37,674 nucleotides of DNA. It comes from Halieaceae bacterium. Lineage in GTDB: Bacteria; Pseudomonadota; Gammaproteobacteria; Pseudomonadales; Halieaceae. The translations under genes were made by a program, and so were the position numbers. Where the stretch lies: the NCBI GenBank assembly GCA_018657645.1, contig JABHWT010000053.1, positions 1 to 37,674 of the forward strand, in the 5' to 3' direction. Under the pieces are notes generated by a model, which saw only the letters and a list, made by a program, of their open reading frames with translations, did no database searches and had not been told where the DNA came from. Each line of letters begins with the position of its first letter. Positions within the stretch are counted from its first letter, which is position 1. Below are positions 17,032-25,428 of this stretch, in pieces.

Positions 17032-17529
17032 TTGGCAAGAGACTGGGCTATTCCGGGAACGCCGGATCTGCAACACCGTATCGGCGGCCTGGAAAAAGAT
17101 GCTGTGACCGGGGAAGTCAGTCACGATCCGGTCAATCATGAAAAGATGACCCATTTGAGAAGGGAGAAAGTAGAGCGAATTGCAGGCGATATTCCCGATC
17201 TGGATATCTTCGGCGATCAGACCGGTGGTGACATTTTGTTGGTCTCCTGGGGCTCCACCTTTGGCTCGATTCGCAGCAAGGTCATTAAATATCGGGAGCA
17301 GGGAGCATCGGTCTCTCACGCCCATTTTACTCACCTGAGTCCTCTGCCAGGAAATACGGGGGAGGTGCTTGGGAAATTCAAGCACGTTGTGGTTGCGGAG
17401 ATGAACCTGGGGCAGCTTGATATTATACTTCGGGCACGCTTTCTGGTTGATACAACACCTCTGGTGAAGGTCCAGGGCAAACCCTTTTACGAAAATGAAA
17501 TTGCGGCTGTGGTAGATCAGTATCTCTAG
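17032..17529 (+). CDS. korA: 2-oxoacid:ferredoxin oxidoreductase alpha subunit, C-terminal part after the stop
   Basis: 165 residues if started at TTG 17032; the open frame resumes directly after the TAG at 16999 and is identical in phase with the upstream part. The first readable residues PYRRDERTLARDWAIPGTPD are the conserved linker into domain II of KorA, followed by HRIGGLEKD, VSHDPVNHEKM, the GDILLVSWGST segment and LGQLDIILRARFLVD. The two parts plus the gap total about 611 codons, the normal KorA length. GGAGAG at 17015-17020 lies 11 nt before the TTG, so separate re-initiation is possible but the spacing is long. No other damage is visible in either half. Confidence 0.8.
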   Translation: MARDWAIPGTPDLQHRIGGLEKDAVTGEVSHDPVNHEKMTHLRREKVERIAGDIPDLDIFGDQTGGDILLVSWGSTFGSIRSKVIKYREQGASVSHAHFTHLSPLPGNTGEVLGKFKHVVVAEMNLGQLDIILRARFLVDTTPLVKVQGKPFYENEIAAVVDQYL

Positions 17530-17552
17530 GAGCCAGTGGGGACGGAAAAATA

Positions 17553-18557
17553 ATGAGTGATATTAAACTAGCAAAACAAACCTATGCGTCTTCGCAGGAA
17601 GTGAAATGGTGCTCGGGTTGTGGTGATTATTCGGTCCTCAAACAGGCGCAGTTAGCACTTCTGGATCTGGGGCTGGAGAGTGAGGATGTAGTCTTTGTCT
17701 CCGGTATTGGTTGTTCCAGTCGTTTTCCCTATTACCTCAATACCTATGGTTATCACACTATTCATGGCCGAGGTATCGCGGTTGCAACCGGTGTTAAATC
17801 ACAAAATCCCGATCTGTCGGTGTGGGTAACCGTAGGAGATGGTGATGCTATGAGTATAGGTGGCAACCATTTCATCCATGCTATTAAACGCAACATTGAT
17901 ATGGTTTGCATCCTGATGGATAACCGTATTTACGGTCTGACAAAGGGGCAGATATCCCCTACATCAGAGAAGGGAAAAATCACCAAAACAACACCCTATG
18001 GATCGCTGGAGGACCCTTTGAATCCGGTACAACTGGCGCTGGGAGCAGGAGGCACCTTTGTGGCGCGATCGACCGATAGGGATCAAAAACTGCTGAGAAA
18101 ATTGCTCGTGGATGCGCACGATCACAAGGGGTTCTCGCTGGTTCACATTTTGCAAAACTGCCTTATTTTTAACGATGCGACCTTTGAGCCCTACGTCGGG
18201 AAGGAGAAGGCGGAGAATACGGTCATACTCGAACACGGTGAGCCAATGATTTTTGGCAAGGAAAGCGACAAGGCCATTATTCTGGACAATTTGACTCCCA
18301 AGGTCGTTGCGGTTGCCGATGTAAGCCCCGAGCAAATACTAAGGCACAATGCCCACGATGAGAATTCCCTGATTCCGCAAGTGATAGCCTCCCTGCCCAT
18401 GGGCGAGTTCCCTATGCCCATGGGTATTATCCGGGCCGTGGAGAAAGAGAGCTACGATGATGCCTTGCAGAACCAGATGGATGAGCAGGTGGCAGCGAAA
18501 GGTGCAGGGGATTTGCAGGCATTATTGACCGGCAGAGATACCTGGACAATTTCCTAG
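17553..18557 (+). CDS. korB: 2-oxoacid:ferredoxin oxidoreductase beta subunit
   Basis: 334 residues, the normal KorB length. Cysteines for the [4Fe-4S] cluster are at C20 and C23 (WCSGCGDY), C54 (GIGCSSR) and a later one in HILQNCLIF. The thiamine diphosphate/Mg site is the GDGDAMSIGGNH stretch at residues 95-106, followed by MDNRIYGLTKGQ. It forms the catalytic core with KorA, decarboxylating 2-oxoglutarate or a similar acid and passing electrons to ferredoxin. It starts 23 nt after the second korA part, in one operon. Being intact, it suggests the complex is, or recently was, functional. Confidence 0.92.
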   Translation: MSDIKLAKQTYASSQEVKWCSGCGDYSVLKQAQLALLDLGLESEDVVFVSGIGCSSRFPYYLNTYGYHTIHGRGIAVATGVKSQNPDLSVWVTVGDGDAMSIGGNHFIHAIKRNIDMVCILMDNRIYGLTKGQISPTSEKGKITKTTPYGSLEDPLNPVQLALGAGGTFVARSTDRDQKLLRKLLVDAHDHKGFSLVHILQNCLIFNDATFEPYVGKEKAENTVILEHGEPMIFGKESDKAIILDNLTPKVVAVADVSPEQILRHNAHDENSLIPQVIASLPMGEFPMPMGIIRAVEKESYDDALQNQMDEQVAAKGAGDLQALLTGRDTWTIS

Positions 18558-18840
18558 CTGGTGCCCATCCAGAAATTGCTAGGCTCGATGCACAGGCTGT
18601 GAAGGTTAGCTGTTTTGGACACCTTTGAGCTCGCCGAACGGAGGCCTGTTTTCAGGGGTTGTAGGCACATGGATGTGCCGGAGAGCCTTGCCGCGCAGGA
18701 CGCGCGTCAAGGTGGGCCCTTGAAAACTGGCTGTAGCGAGGGAAGCCGAAGGCCGGGCGATGGTGTCCACAACAGCTAACCTTTGCAGCCGTCTCCAATA
18801 TCTAGTGAAAAAGTAGGGTTTCTGGATGGGCACTAGCCAG
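18555..18840. repeat. long imperfect palindrome with internal hairpins (REP/MITE-like element A)
   Basis: Fills most of the gap between korB and the beta-helix gene. The outer arms, at 18561-18575 and 18819-18833, are a perfect 15-bp inverted repeat. The inner arms at 18602-18623 and 18762-18783 match at 21 of 22 positions. Between them are a 7-bp hairpin (GGCACAT/ATGTGCC, 18664-18679) and a GC-rich hairpin near 18688-18712 (CCTTG...CAAGG around CGCGC...GCGCG). The korB stop codon lies at its edge. There is no convincing reading frame inside. The structure fits a non-autonomous mobile palindrome or a bidirectional terminator between convergent transcripts. Nothing else is seen up to 18908. 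Confidence 0.7.
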
Positions 18841-18908
18841 CCCGGAAATTACATCAGCTGCCTGATAGCGCGCCGGGCTAGTGTGCATCCGTCGAGGTAG
18901 TCAGGTTC

Positions 18909-20345
18909 TCACTCTCGACTCTGTCGCAGTTGACGCGATTTACCCAGATCATTGAGAATATAATTGGCAATGGCCAGGCGATCTTCCTCCGACAGGTAGT
19001 TCTGGGGCGGCATTTCGGGATAGTCGTCTCGCTTGTGGGTGGGGTTGGCAATCCACTGGGCCATCGCTTCCGGTCTATCCATATACAGTGCCTGTATGAC
19101 GCGCATGGGTGGGCCTACCATGCGTCCCTCGTAGATGTGACAACCTGCGCAGATGGCCTTGTAGGCAAAGCGTCCGTTGTATTCGGTTTGTTCGAGGTTT
19201 TCGGCAATGGGTTCGCTCAGTTGCATGGTGGTTATCCCCGCACTGGTAGCACCGTCGGGACACGCAGTGAACTGATCGGCGCCGAACACGCGGACGCTGG
19301 AAGGATTGGCAATGCAACTGCCCTTGCTTTTAGTGACCAGCATTACCTCAAACCCCTCTTTCAGCCCCGCTTGCTCCAGGACGTCCTTGGCAGCGCCTAG
19401 GGGTTTGGTGCCATTGTTCCAATATACATTGTCGTAAATCTTGGCGTTGTCGGGTGTTGGGTCCATTTCCGGGTCGCGCACATTGGGAGAGCTGTCGTGA
19501 TCGACCATGACAATCGCGGCACTGTCGTTGCCAGTAATGATATTACCCTCGACCACGGTGTCATCTGCGGCAAAGATGACAATGCCGGTTCCGGCAGGTG
19601 TGCCGGCTGCCGCCGAACCCCTGGGCGCAAAGTTTGGCACGTTGTTGTTGCTAATAAAATTGCGGCGAACAATGGTATTGGATGCGGTTTTTACCGGTAG
19701 GCCCTGCAATAGAGTTACCTGGATACCACTGGAGTTATCGTGGGCTGTATTATTTTCCACCAGAATATTCTTTGAATTTTCTATTTCGATTCCCATGACA
19801 GAACCAAAAGTATCGTTGCGCACAACGTCTGCATTTTCGCACATGCCAAGATAAATGGCAGCGTCGTGAACATTCCAGATTACATTGTCGGCTACCAGAC
19901 CATTATTGGAGAACTGGGGGAAAATGCCGTATACGCTATCGCCCTCTACAATATTATTAATGATTTTGTAGTTGTTGGCGCCCTGGGTCATGATGCCGTT
20001 GCCCTTGAATCGGCGGATAAAAAATCGATCCACGGTTACCCCATGACCAGCCACCAGAATGCCGTCATTGAGTGTGTCCTCGCCGTCCATTACCGGCCAT
20101 TCCCCGGCAACGACAACCCCGCGAATAGTAATGTCGTTTTTGTCGATATAAACGGTCTCCTTGTACAAACCCGGATAGACTTCTATGGTATCGCCGGGGT
20201 TGGCCAATTTGACAGCTGCCTGAATGGAGGCGCCCTCGCGGACGGTGATGACCTTACTCTGTGTGGCTGAAAACACACAGGTACTGCTTATCAGGGCAGA
20301 AAGTGCCACCACCAGGGCAAAAATGCGCTTTCTCATTGTACTCAC
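18909..20345 (-). CDS. exported parallel beta-helix protein fused to a C-terminal cytochrome c domain
   Basis: 478 residues. Signal peptide about 1-26 (RKRIFALVVALSALIS core). Residues 32-320 are a right-handed parallel beta-helix (NosD/pectate-lyase-like): IQAAVKLANPGDTIEVYPG opens it, followed by repeated turns rich in NNxI/V and GI patterns such as IVEGDSVYGIFPQ, ILVENNTAHDN and VVEGNIITGND. The C-terminal cytochrome c domain has the haem motif CAGCH (C399, C402, H403) and the likely axial Met in YPEMPPQ (M445). So this is a periplasmic or exported one-haem redox protein carrying a carbohydrate- or polymer-binding-type scaffold. It is 22 nt downstream of the di-haem peroxidase gene and probably in its operon; it may be its partner or substrate (inference). 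Confidence 0.88.
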   Translation of the reverse strand: MSTMRKRIFALVVALSALISSTCVFSATQSKVITVREGASIQAAVKLANPGDTIEVYPGLYKETVYIDKNDITIRGVVVAGEWPVMDGEDTLNDGILVAGHGVTVDRFFIRRFKGNGIMTQGANNYKIINNIVEGDSVYGIFPQFSNNGLVADNVIWNVHDAAIYLGMCENADVVRNDTFGSVMGIEIENSKNILVENNTAHDNSSGIQVTLLQGLPVKTASNTIVRRNFISNNNVPNFAPRGSAAAGTPAGTGIVIFAADDTVVEGNIITGNDSAAIVMVDHDSSPNVRDPEMDPTPDNAKIYDNVYWNNGTKPLGAAKDVLEQAGLKEGFEVMLVTKSKGSCIANPSSVRVFGADQFTACPDGATSAGITTMQLSEPIAENLEQTEYNGRFAYKAICAGCHIYEGRMVGPPMRVIQALYMDRPEAMAQWIANPTHKRDDYPEMPPQNYLSEEDRLAIANYILNDLGKSRQLRQSRE

Positions 20346-20367
20346 TCCTTTTTCGGGCTCAATGTAG

Positions 20368-21675
20368 TTAGTTTTTCAGCCCTGCGTCAGCCTCAACTGA
20401 AACAACGCCTAAGCCGGAGGGCACCGCATTTGGCACAACCGGTGCGGCAGTTTCGTCCTCCAGGCTATTCAAGAATGCAATTAGGGCAGTTTCTTCCTCT
20501 TTTCGCAAGTTGGGATTTGTTATATGCCAATGAATAATCAAGTTCTGCTCCTCGGGGGCGGCGTGGCCGCGCTTGTCATTGTAGAACTCGACGACATCCT
20601 GCAAGCGTTCCAGAGAGCCAGAGTGCATGTAAGGGGCTGTTCTGCTGATGTTGCGCAGTGTCGGTACCTTGAATGCCCCGCGTAATTTCATGTCCGGGAA
20701 AATAGGATCTGCTCCCAGGTCGAAATTTTTACCCGGCGGTTCGGGTGCGCCTATAACTGCCAATTCGACATTGGTAAATAGTGGGGGGGTGTGGCATTGG
20801 GAGCAGCGGGTAACGAAAGACCGAAATATATTGTGTCCGATCTGCTCCTGCTCGCTTAATGCATTGTGGTCACCATGGGCATAGTGATCGTAGCGACTGT
20901 TTAAGGATACCAGTGAAGCCTCAAATGCCACCAGCGCCTGAATAATTAAGGCGGTACCAATTTTCTCATCGTGCGCGAGTCCATAGGCTTGGGTGAATAG
21001 CCTGCGATAGGTGCCGTTGGCATTTATGTCGGCCTCCAATTGTGCTGGTGTGTTGCCCATTTCCGCCGCGGCAAAAAGCGGACCCTGGGCCTGCTCTTCA
21101 AGCGAAGTGGCCCGCCAGTCCCAGAACAGGCGGCGTAAGAAGGCGACATTCCAAAGTGTTGGTGCGCCTCTTTCCAGCTCCGCTCCGTCCCGGCGCTTTG
21201 CACCCACGCCACTACCGCCAAATCCCATGGCGGTGCCGCGGCCATCGGCATAGCCATAGTCGGGATGATGGCAGTGGGCACAGGAAGTTTTCTTATCCCC
21301 GCCTAGCAGTGGATCAAAAAACAAGTAGCGCCCCAGGTCAATTTCTTGCGGCGAGAAGCCGTCTCGCGCCTCGGGTAGGGGTTTTCTCAAGCCACCAAAG
21401 CCCTCGGGTGCCGAGTAGCGTTGATACAAGCTTACCAATTGGCACTTGCCATTTTCATCAATCATAAAGCTGGGGGGACACCTGTCGCTCAGCGTAAAAG
21501 CCAGAGTCATTGGGCCGGACGTAGATGAGCGAGCAGGAACAGTTATTGAGGCGGCAAACAATAATGTCACCAGTCCTACCAGATGCAGCGAAGTGATACC
21601 GGTTTTAGAGTGATTTGATCGCAAATTGAATTCCCATCGCAGGTGGCTGTTCGTATTTGGAATTGAGCTGGACAC
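20368..21675 (-). CDS. di-haem cytochrome c peroxidase / MauG family protein
   Basis: 435 residues from GTG. Two haem c motifs: CAHCH (C132-H136) and CSQCH (C291-H295), in the usual CCP/MauG spacing, with LGRYLFFDPLLGGDKKTS before the first and APTLWNVAFLRRLFWDWRA after it, both family hallmarks. A signal peptide core lies at residues 29-45, so it is periplasmic. The long N-terminus before it suggests the true start may be TTG at 21624, which has GGGA 7 nt upstream and gives a standard leader. Members reduce H2O2 or oxidise protein side chains. A small Cys pair (DRCPPSF...NGKCQL) precedes the catalytic part, which is unusual. It is divergent from the hemerythrin gene. Confidence 0.9.
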   Translation of the reverse strand: MSSSIPNTNSHLRWEFNLRSNHSKTGITSLHLVGLVTLLFAASITVPARSSTSGPMTLAFTLSDRCPPSFMIDENGKCQLVSLYQRYSAPEGFGGLRKPLPEARDGFSPQEIDLGRYLFFDPLLGGDKKTSCAHCHHPDYGYADGRGTAMGFGGSGVGAKRRDGAELERGAPTLWNVAFLRRLFWDWRATSLEEQAQGPLFAAAEMGNTPAQLEADINANGTYRRLFTQAYGLAHDEKIGTALIIQALVAFEASLVSLNSRYDHYAHGDHNALSEQEQIGHNIFRSFVTRCSQCHTPPLFTNVELAVIGAPEPPGKNFDLGADPIFPDMKLRGAFKVPTLRNISRTAPYMHSGSLERLQDVVEFYNDKRGHAAPEEQNLIIHWHITNPNLRKEEETALIAFLNSLEDETAAPVVPNAVPSGLGVVSVEADAGLKN

Positions 21676-21781
21676 AGTCCTTGATTATACCTCTTGCCGG
21701 GTAGTACCCTGTCCATCGCTCGATCCGGGTTCAAATGATAGCCAGGTGTCGTCAGCGCCATCCAGAGCAGAGTGTAGCCTC

Positions 21782-22249
21782 ATGAAGGAAGAATACAATT
21801 GGTTGTTCCATGAACATTCCGTGTCCGAGGAGATGCTAGAGGAGTGTATTGAACAGGCGGATCTCAATCTGTGGAGTGACTGTGAGGCCACCTTCGGCGC
21901 CCTGATGTCAATGTTGAAGAAGCATATGGCGATGGAAGAGGAGGTACTGTTCCCTGCCTATGAACGGCATACAGATCTGCCCAGAAATCCGGTGGAGGCT
22001 TTGCGTTCTGACCACGACCAGCTGGTTCAGCTGTTTTGCGATATTGACGAGGTATTAAAGACCCGAGATTCAGAGCACCTCGTGGACGCTATAAAACCCG
22101 TGGTCGTCGCCATGAATCACCACCACGACAAAGAAGAAAATTTCTTTTTACCGATGGCGGGGCACCTGTTGCTACCCTATCGCGATTCAATAATTGAGGA
22201 GATGAAGAATTTTGATCCCAGTACCGCTTCGAGGCAGTGGCCGATATGA
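21782..22249 (+). CDS. hemerythrin domain-containing protein (first copy)
   Basis: 155 residues from ATG 21782. The frame runs further upstream to 21626 but that part lies over the divergent peroxidase gene and has no family similarity. A four-helix hemerythrin bundle is recognised from the ligand pattern: an early FHEHSVSEEML helix, HMAMEEEVLFPAYE, RSDHDQLVQLF and NHHHDKEENFFLP. These histidines and carboxylates hold a non-haem di-iron centre. Such bacterial proteins bind O2 or NO, or repair nitrosative damage to iron (as YtfE-like proteins do). Cytosolic. It is followed after 82 nt by a second hemerythrin. Confidence 0.87.
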   Translation: MKEEYNWLFHEHSVSEEMLEECIEQADLNLWSDCEATFGALMSMLKKHMAMEEEVLFPAYERHTDLPRNPVEALRSDHDQLVQLFCDIDEVLKTRDSEHLVDAIKPVVVAMNHHHDKEENFFLPMAGHLLLPYRDSIIEEMKNFDPSTASRQWPI

Positions 22250-22331
22250 TTTGAGTGCGCTGCGGGAGTAACAGTTTAATTAGTACCTTCGATTATCAAC
22301 CAGACTCTTTTTCTTAACGAGACATTTACTT

Positions 22332-22748
22332 ATGGCAACAATTAGCAGTTTTATGCAGCACAACCATCGCCAGTGTGATGAATTATTCGCGGCCGCAGAG
22401 GAAGCGGTAGCATCTGAGAACTGGGAGGCCGCGGCAACCGCCTGGCAAGCCTTTACCGATGAACTGGAGGCCCATATAACCGACAAAGAGGAGGGGCAGT
22501 TATTTCCCGCGATAGAGGCAGTGAACGGCCCGATGGGACCAACGGCGATGATGCGTTCCGAGCACGAGCAGATGCGCGCACTCGTATTCCAGATGAGTGA
22601 TGCGCTGACTGCGCAGGATGATGCGCAGTTTCTTGGCCTGTCCGAAACCCTGATGATGCTGATGCAGCAGCACAATATGAAAGAGGAAAATATACTCTAC
22701 CCGATGATGGATCAGTGTATTGGGGACGAGGCGTCCAGGCTCCAGTAA
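22332..22748 (+). CDS. hemerythrin domain-containing protein (second copy)
   Basis: 138 residues, the typical single-domain length. Ligand motifs are MQHNHRQCDELF, HITDKEEGQLFPAIE, SEHEQMRALVFQM and QHNMKEENILYPMMD, giving the expected His and Asp/Glu set for a di-iron site. It differs clearly in sequence from the upstream hemerythrin, so it is not a recent duplicate. It is 5 nt upstream of the DUF2249 gene and forms an operon with it and the membrane protein gene. This arrangement is typical of loci linked to NO detoxification or denitrification. Confidence 0.88.
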   Translation: MATISSFMQHNHRQCDELFAAAEEAVASENWEAAATAWQAFTDELEAHITDKEEGQLFPAIEAVNGPMGPTAMMRSEHEQMRALVFQMSDALTAQDDAQFLGLSETLMMLMQQHNMKEENILYPMMDQCIGDEASRLQ

Positions 22749-22753
22749 TCACC

Positions 22754-23011
22754 ATGCCTGAGGAGTTGACTCTGGATGCCCGCGAGATGGAGCCGCCCGA
22801 GCCCTTTGAGAAAGCGACGGCAATTCTCAGGCAGCTAAAACCGGGCCAGTACCTGCGAATGCAACACCGCAGGGTGCCCTACCCGCTGTTCGAGTTCTGC
22901 AAAGATCTGTCGTTGCTCCACCAGGTAGAAGAAGTTGCCATCGCAGCCTGCGAGGTAATTATCTACTTTCCAGAAGATGCAGACGCGCTGCAAAGAGAGG
23001 GTGTACTATGA
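22754..23011 (+). CDS. DUF2249 domain-containing protein
   Basis: 85 residues from ATG 22754; a longer frame from 22715 overlaps the preceding gene and is less likely. The sequence LTLDAREMEPPEPFEKATAI is the DUF2249 opening, followed by GQYLRMQHRRVPYPLFEF, the TusA-like fold typical of the family. DUF2249 proteins regularly occur next to hemerythrins and nitric-oxide or denitrification genes; their biochemical role is unknown. The stop codon overlaps the next start (ATGA at 23008-23011). Confidence 0.85.
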   Translation: MPEELTLDAREMEPPEPFEKATAILRQLKPGQYLRMQHRRVPYPLFEFCKDLSLLHQVEEVAIAACEVIIYFPEDADALQREGVL

Positions 23012-24324
23012 GGATGGCAGGCCTGTCCCTCGATACCATACCGCCTATTCACATACCCTTTCGCTTTTTTAATACCGCACCCTGGATGGGTTTGTTTGCG
23101 TCTTTGATCCTGCTATGGGGGGGAGATCGGGTGTTCTATTCCCAGTGGAACCCAGAACTGTTGGGCATCACACACCTCCTGACCCTGGGTTTTATGGCCA
23201 TGGTAATGCTGGGTGCTATGTTTCAACTGGTGCCGGTTATCAGCGGAGAGCTTATTCCGGGCGGCGGTAAAGTTGCCACCTGCGTGCATAGCATGCTGTT
23301 GATTGGTCTATTGTTGCTGGTCGCAGGTTTTTACTGGCAGGAATGGTCTCTGTTTCGTTGGGCCATTCCCCTGCTTTTGTTGGCATTTTTGGTGTTCATT
23401 GCGGCCCTTGCTTCTCTGCTATTGCGGCGAATTGGTGGTGGTGATTCTATTTACAGCATCCGGTTTGCTGCATTGTCGCTGGTCGTAACCCTCGCCCTGG
23501 GCATATTGCGAGCAGCCCAATACATGGGGCTGGGCCTATCCTTGCCGTTAATGAATATCACTGACATCCATATCGCCTGGGGCCTGGGTGGCTGGGTATT
23601 GTTGTTGGTAATGGGGGCGAGCTACCAGGTGATACCGATGTTTCATGTCACACCAAACGTCCCAACACCCCTGGCGCGGGCCATGCCGAGTGCAGTATTT
23701 TTGTCGCTGTTACTTCTGACAGTGGCTCAGCACCCTCTGCTACAAGCCCTCGCTATGATTATCTGGTGTAGCGCGGCATTCATTTATGGCGTGTTCTGCG
23801 TGAGGTTGTTAAATCGACGTAAACGGAAAATCCCCGATGTTACCGCGCGGTTCTGGCACCTGGCATTGACCTGCCTGATGGGAACCGCCTTGTTGCTGTT
23901 AGGCTTGTACTTTGGCGGACATCTGGTACCGGAAGGCATTATTTCCAGCAAGGCGCCGGTTGTCATCGGCATCCTCATGATTTACGGCTTCGCAATTTCG
24001 GTGATTATGGGAATGCTGCAGAAAATTGTGCCTTTTCTCAGCTTCCTGCATTTGCAACGACGCTGTATGACGAGTTTTGAACTTCTCAAAACGCTACCCC
24101 ATATGGGCGAGATAGTACCGGCACCGCGCTCGCGCTGGCAGTTTCGTATTCATTTGGCTGCACTGCTGATGGTGCTGGCTACTGCGATGATTGGCGCTAT
24201 GGTGGAAGTGGCTGCAATTCTAATGGCTGTTGATTTTGGTTGGTTGGGCTTTACTCTGGCCAGTGCCACGCATCTGTATATCAAAACCTCAGCAAGGATT
24301 GAGTTAGCGAATGTGCCTGGTTAG
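23008..24324 (+). CDS. polytopic membrane protein, NnrS/haem-copper-oxidase-like
   Basis: 438 residues with about 12 hydrophobic helices. Conserved-looking histidines occur inside helices: GITHLLTLGF, TCVHSMLLIG, TDIHIAWGLGG and PMFHVTP, recalling the haem and copper ligand helices of NnrS or NorB/cbb3 subunit I proteins, though the canonical full ligand set is not evident. Genes of this kind typically accompany hemerythrin and DUF2249 genes in nitric-oxide-related loci. It is translationally coupled to the DUF2249 gene by an ATGA overlap; its end overlaps the convergent esterase gene by 21 nt. Inner membrane. NO-related function is an inference from context. Confidence 0.75.
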   Translation: MRMAGLSLDTIPPIHIPFRFFNTAPWMGLFASLILLWGGDRVFYSQWNPELLGITHLLTLGFMAMVMLGAMFQLVPVISGELIPGGGKVATCVHSMLLIGLLLLVAGFYWQEWSLFRWAIPLLLLAFLVFIAALASLLLRRIGGGDSIYSIRFAALSLVVTLALGILRAAQYMGLGLSLPLMNITDIHIAWGLGGWVLLLVMGASYQVIPMFHVTPNVPTPLARAMPSAVFLSLLLLTVAQHPLLQALAMIIWCSAAFIYGVFCVRLLNRRKRKIPDVTARFWHLALTCLMGTALLLLGLYFGGHLVPEGIISSKAPVVIGILMIYGFAISVIMGMLQKIVPFLSFLHLQRRCMTSFELLKTLPHMGEIVPAPRSRWQFRIHLAALLMVLATAMIGAMVEVAAILMAVDFGWLGFTLASATHLYIKTSARIELANVPG

Positions 24325-25428
24325 GAAAGACACCAGTCCCTCCCCCGAGGGATCTTCCAAACCAAAAAATGCATCTTCTACATAGGCCACGCTGTGCAAA
24401 CCCACCTCGTCGGCTCGATCCTTTACAGCATGGGCATGCACTCCATGGTGCAGAAATACATTCAGTAAATCGTCCAGCCCCACCTCGAAATTATGCACGT
24501 AGATGGGTGCATCCCCTGCGTCCATCAGTTCGAGCATATCCACGTTCGCCCGATAGTCGATGTTGGCCTGCGAGTCGATCTCCTCCAGACTGGCGATTCC
24601 GAGGAAAGTGAGCAAGTAATTGGAGGCACCTACCGCAGAGGCCACCGTGACAATATCAGTGCCGCCCAGCGCGGCCGCAAAGGGCTCTGTAATCGGCAGC
24701 AAAATCTGTTCCCAGTCTATAATGTCGTAAGTGGATTGGGTCGCCAATGCGCCCACGGCCTTCACTCTGGTTGACTCCCGTAACACCGGGTCGCTGTTGT
24801 CCGCATCGGCGAGATCGTCGTGAGTACCCAGCCACAAGCTGGTGCCAGCTCCGGCGGACGCCCCGTACAGAGCGACGTTGTCGGCCTCAATGTTGAGGCT
24901 TTCAAAATGGTAGCGCATGAACTGCAGCGCGCGGGCCGAGTCGAGCAACGAAGTCAGTACCCCACCCTGCTCGGCGGCGCTGTCCAGGCTCTCACCCTCC
25001 TCGGGTATCTCGAACAGGGCATAGCTGATGGTGGCATAGGCAATGCAGGACTCAAGAAACTCGGCTATTACCTCGGGCTGGTCCTCGTGGGCCGAACTTT
25101 TGTCTCCAGTAAAAAATCCACCGCCGTGAATATAGATCACCAGCGGGGTCGGCCCTGAACAATCCGGCAGGTAGATGTCGAACAGGTTGCGCTCGCCATC
25201 GCCGTAGGCTACATCCTCGGCATAGTTCACTGTCAAACCGGGTAAATCTATGGGCGGCTCAGTGAAGCTCAAGTCCAGAGTGGGGCCCTGTTCCACCTCT
25301 GGTGTGGCTATTGTTTCGGGCGTGGCCCGGTGGCTGTCGCCGCCGTCGCTACAGGCAGCCAGTGTGGCAACCAGAAGGGGTAGTACAACTACGCGAGTTG
25401 AAATCAAAGTTAACCTCTTATCCATCAA
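24304..25428 (-). CDS. lipoprotein alpha/beta-hydrolase (carboxylesterase-like)
   Basis: 374 residues. The signal ends in the lipobox LAAC (Cys26), so it is an anchored lipoprotein. The esterase core shows the oxyanion-hole motif YIHGGGFFTG near residues 99-108 and the nucleophile elbow YGASAGAGTS near 188-197 (GxSxG). The catalytic Asp and His could not be assigned with confidence; HHGVHAH is one candidate region. It likely hydrolyses esters in the periplasm or at the outer membrane. It is monocistronic, converging with the membrane protein gene and divergent from the TonB locus. Confidence 0.86.
   Translation of the reverse strand: MMDKRLTLISTRVVVLPLLVATLAACSDGGDSHRATPETIATPEVEQGPTLDLSFTEPPIDLPGLTVNYAEDVAYGDGERNLFDIYLPDCSGPTPLVIYIHGGGFFTGDKSSAHEDQPEVIAEFLESCIAYATISYALFEIPEEGESLDSAAEQGGVLTSLLDSARALQFMRYHFESLNIEADNVALYGASAGAGTSLWLGTHDDLADADNSDPVLRESTRVKAVGALATQSTYDIIDWEQILLPITEPFAAALGGTDIVTVASAVGASNYLLTFLGIASLEEIDSQANIDYRANVDMLELMDAGDAPIYVHNFEVGLDDLLNVFLHHGVHAHAVKDRADEVGLHSVAYVEDAFFGLEDPSGEGLVSFLTRHIR

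Noticed and set aside
21626-21781. N-terminal extension of the first hemerythrin
   Set aside because: The extra 52 residues overlap the divergent peroxidase gene and have no hemerythrin similarity; ATG 21782 gives a normal domain.
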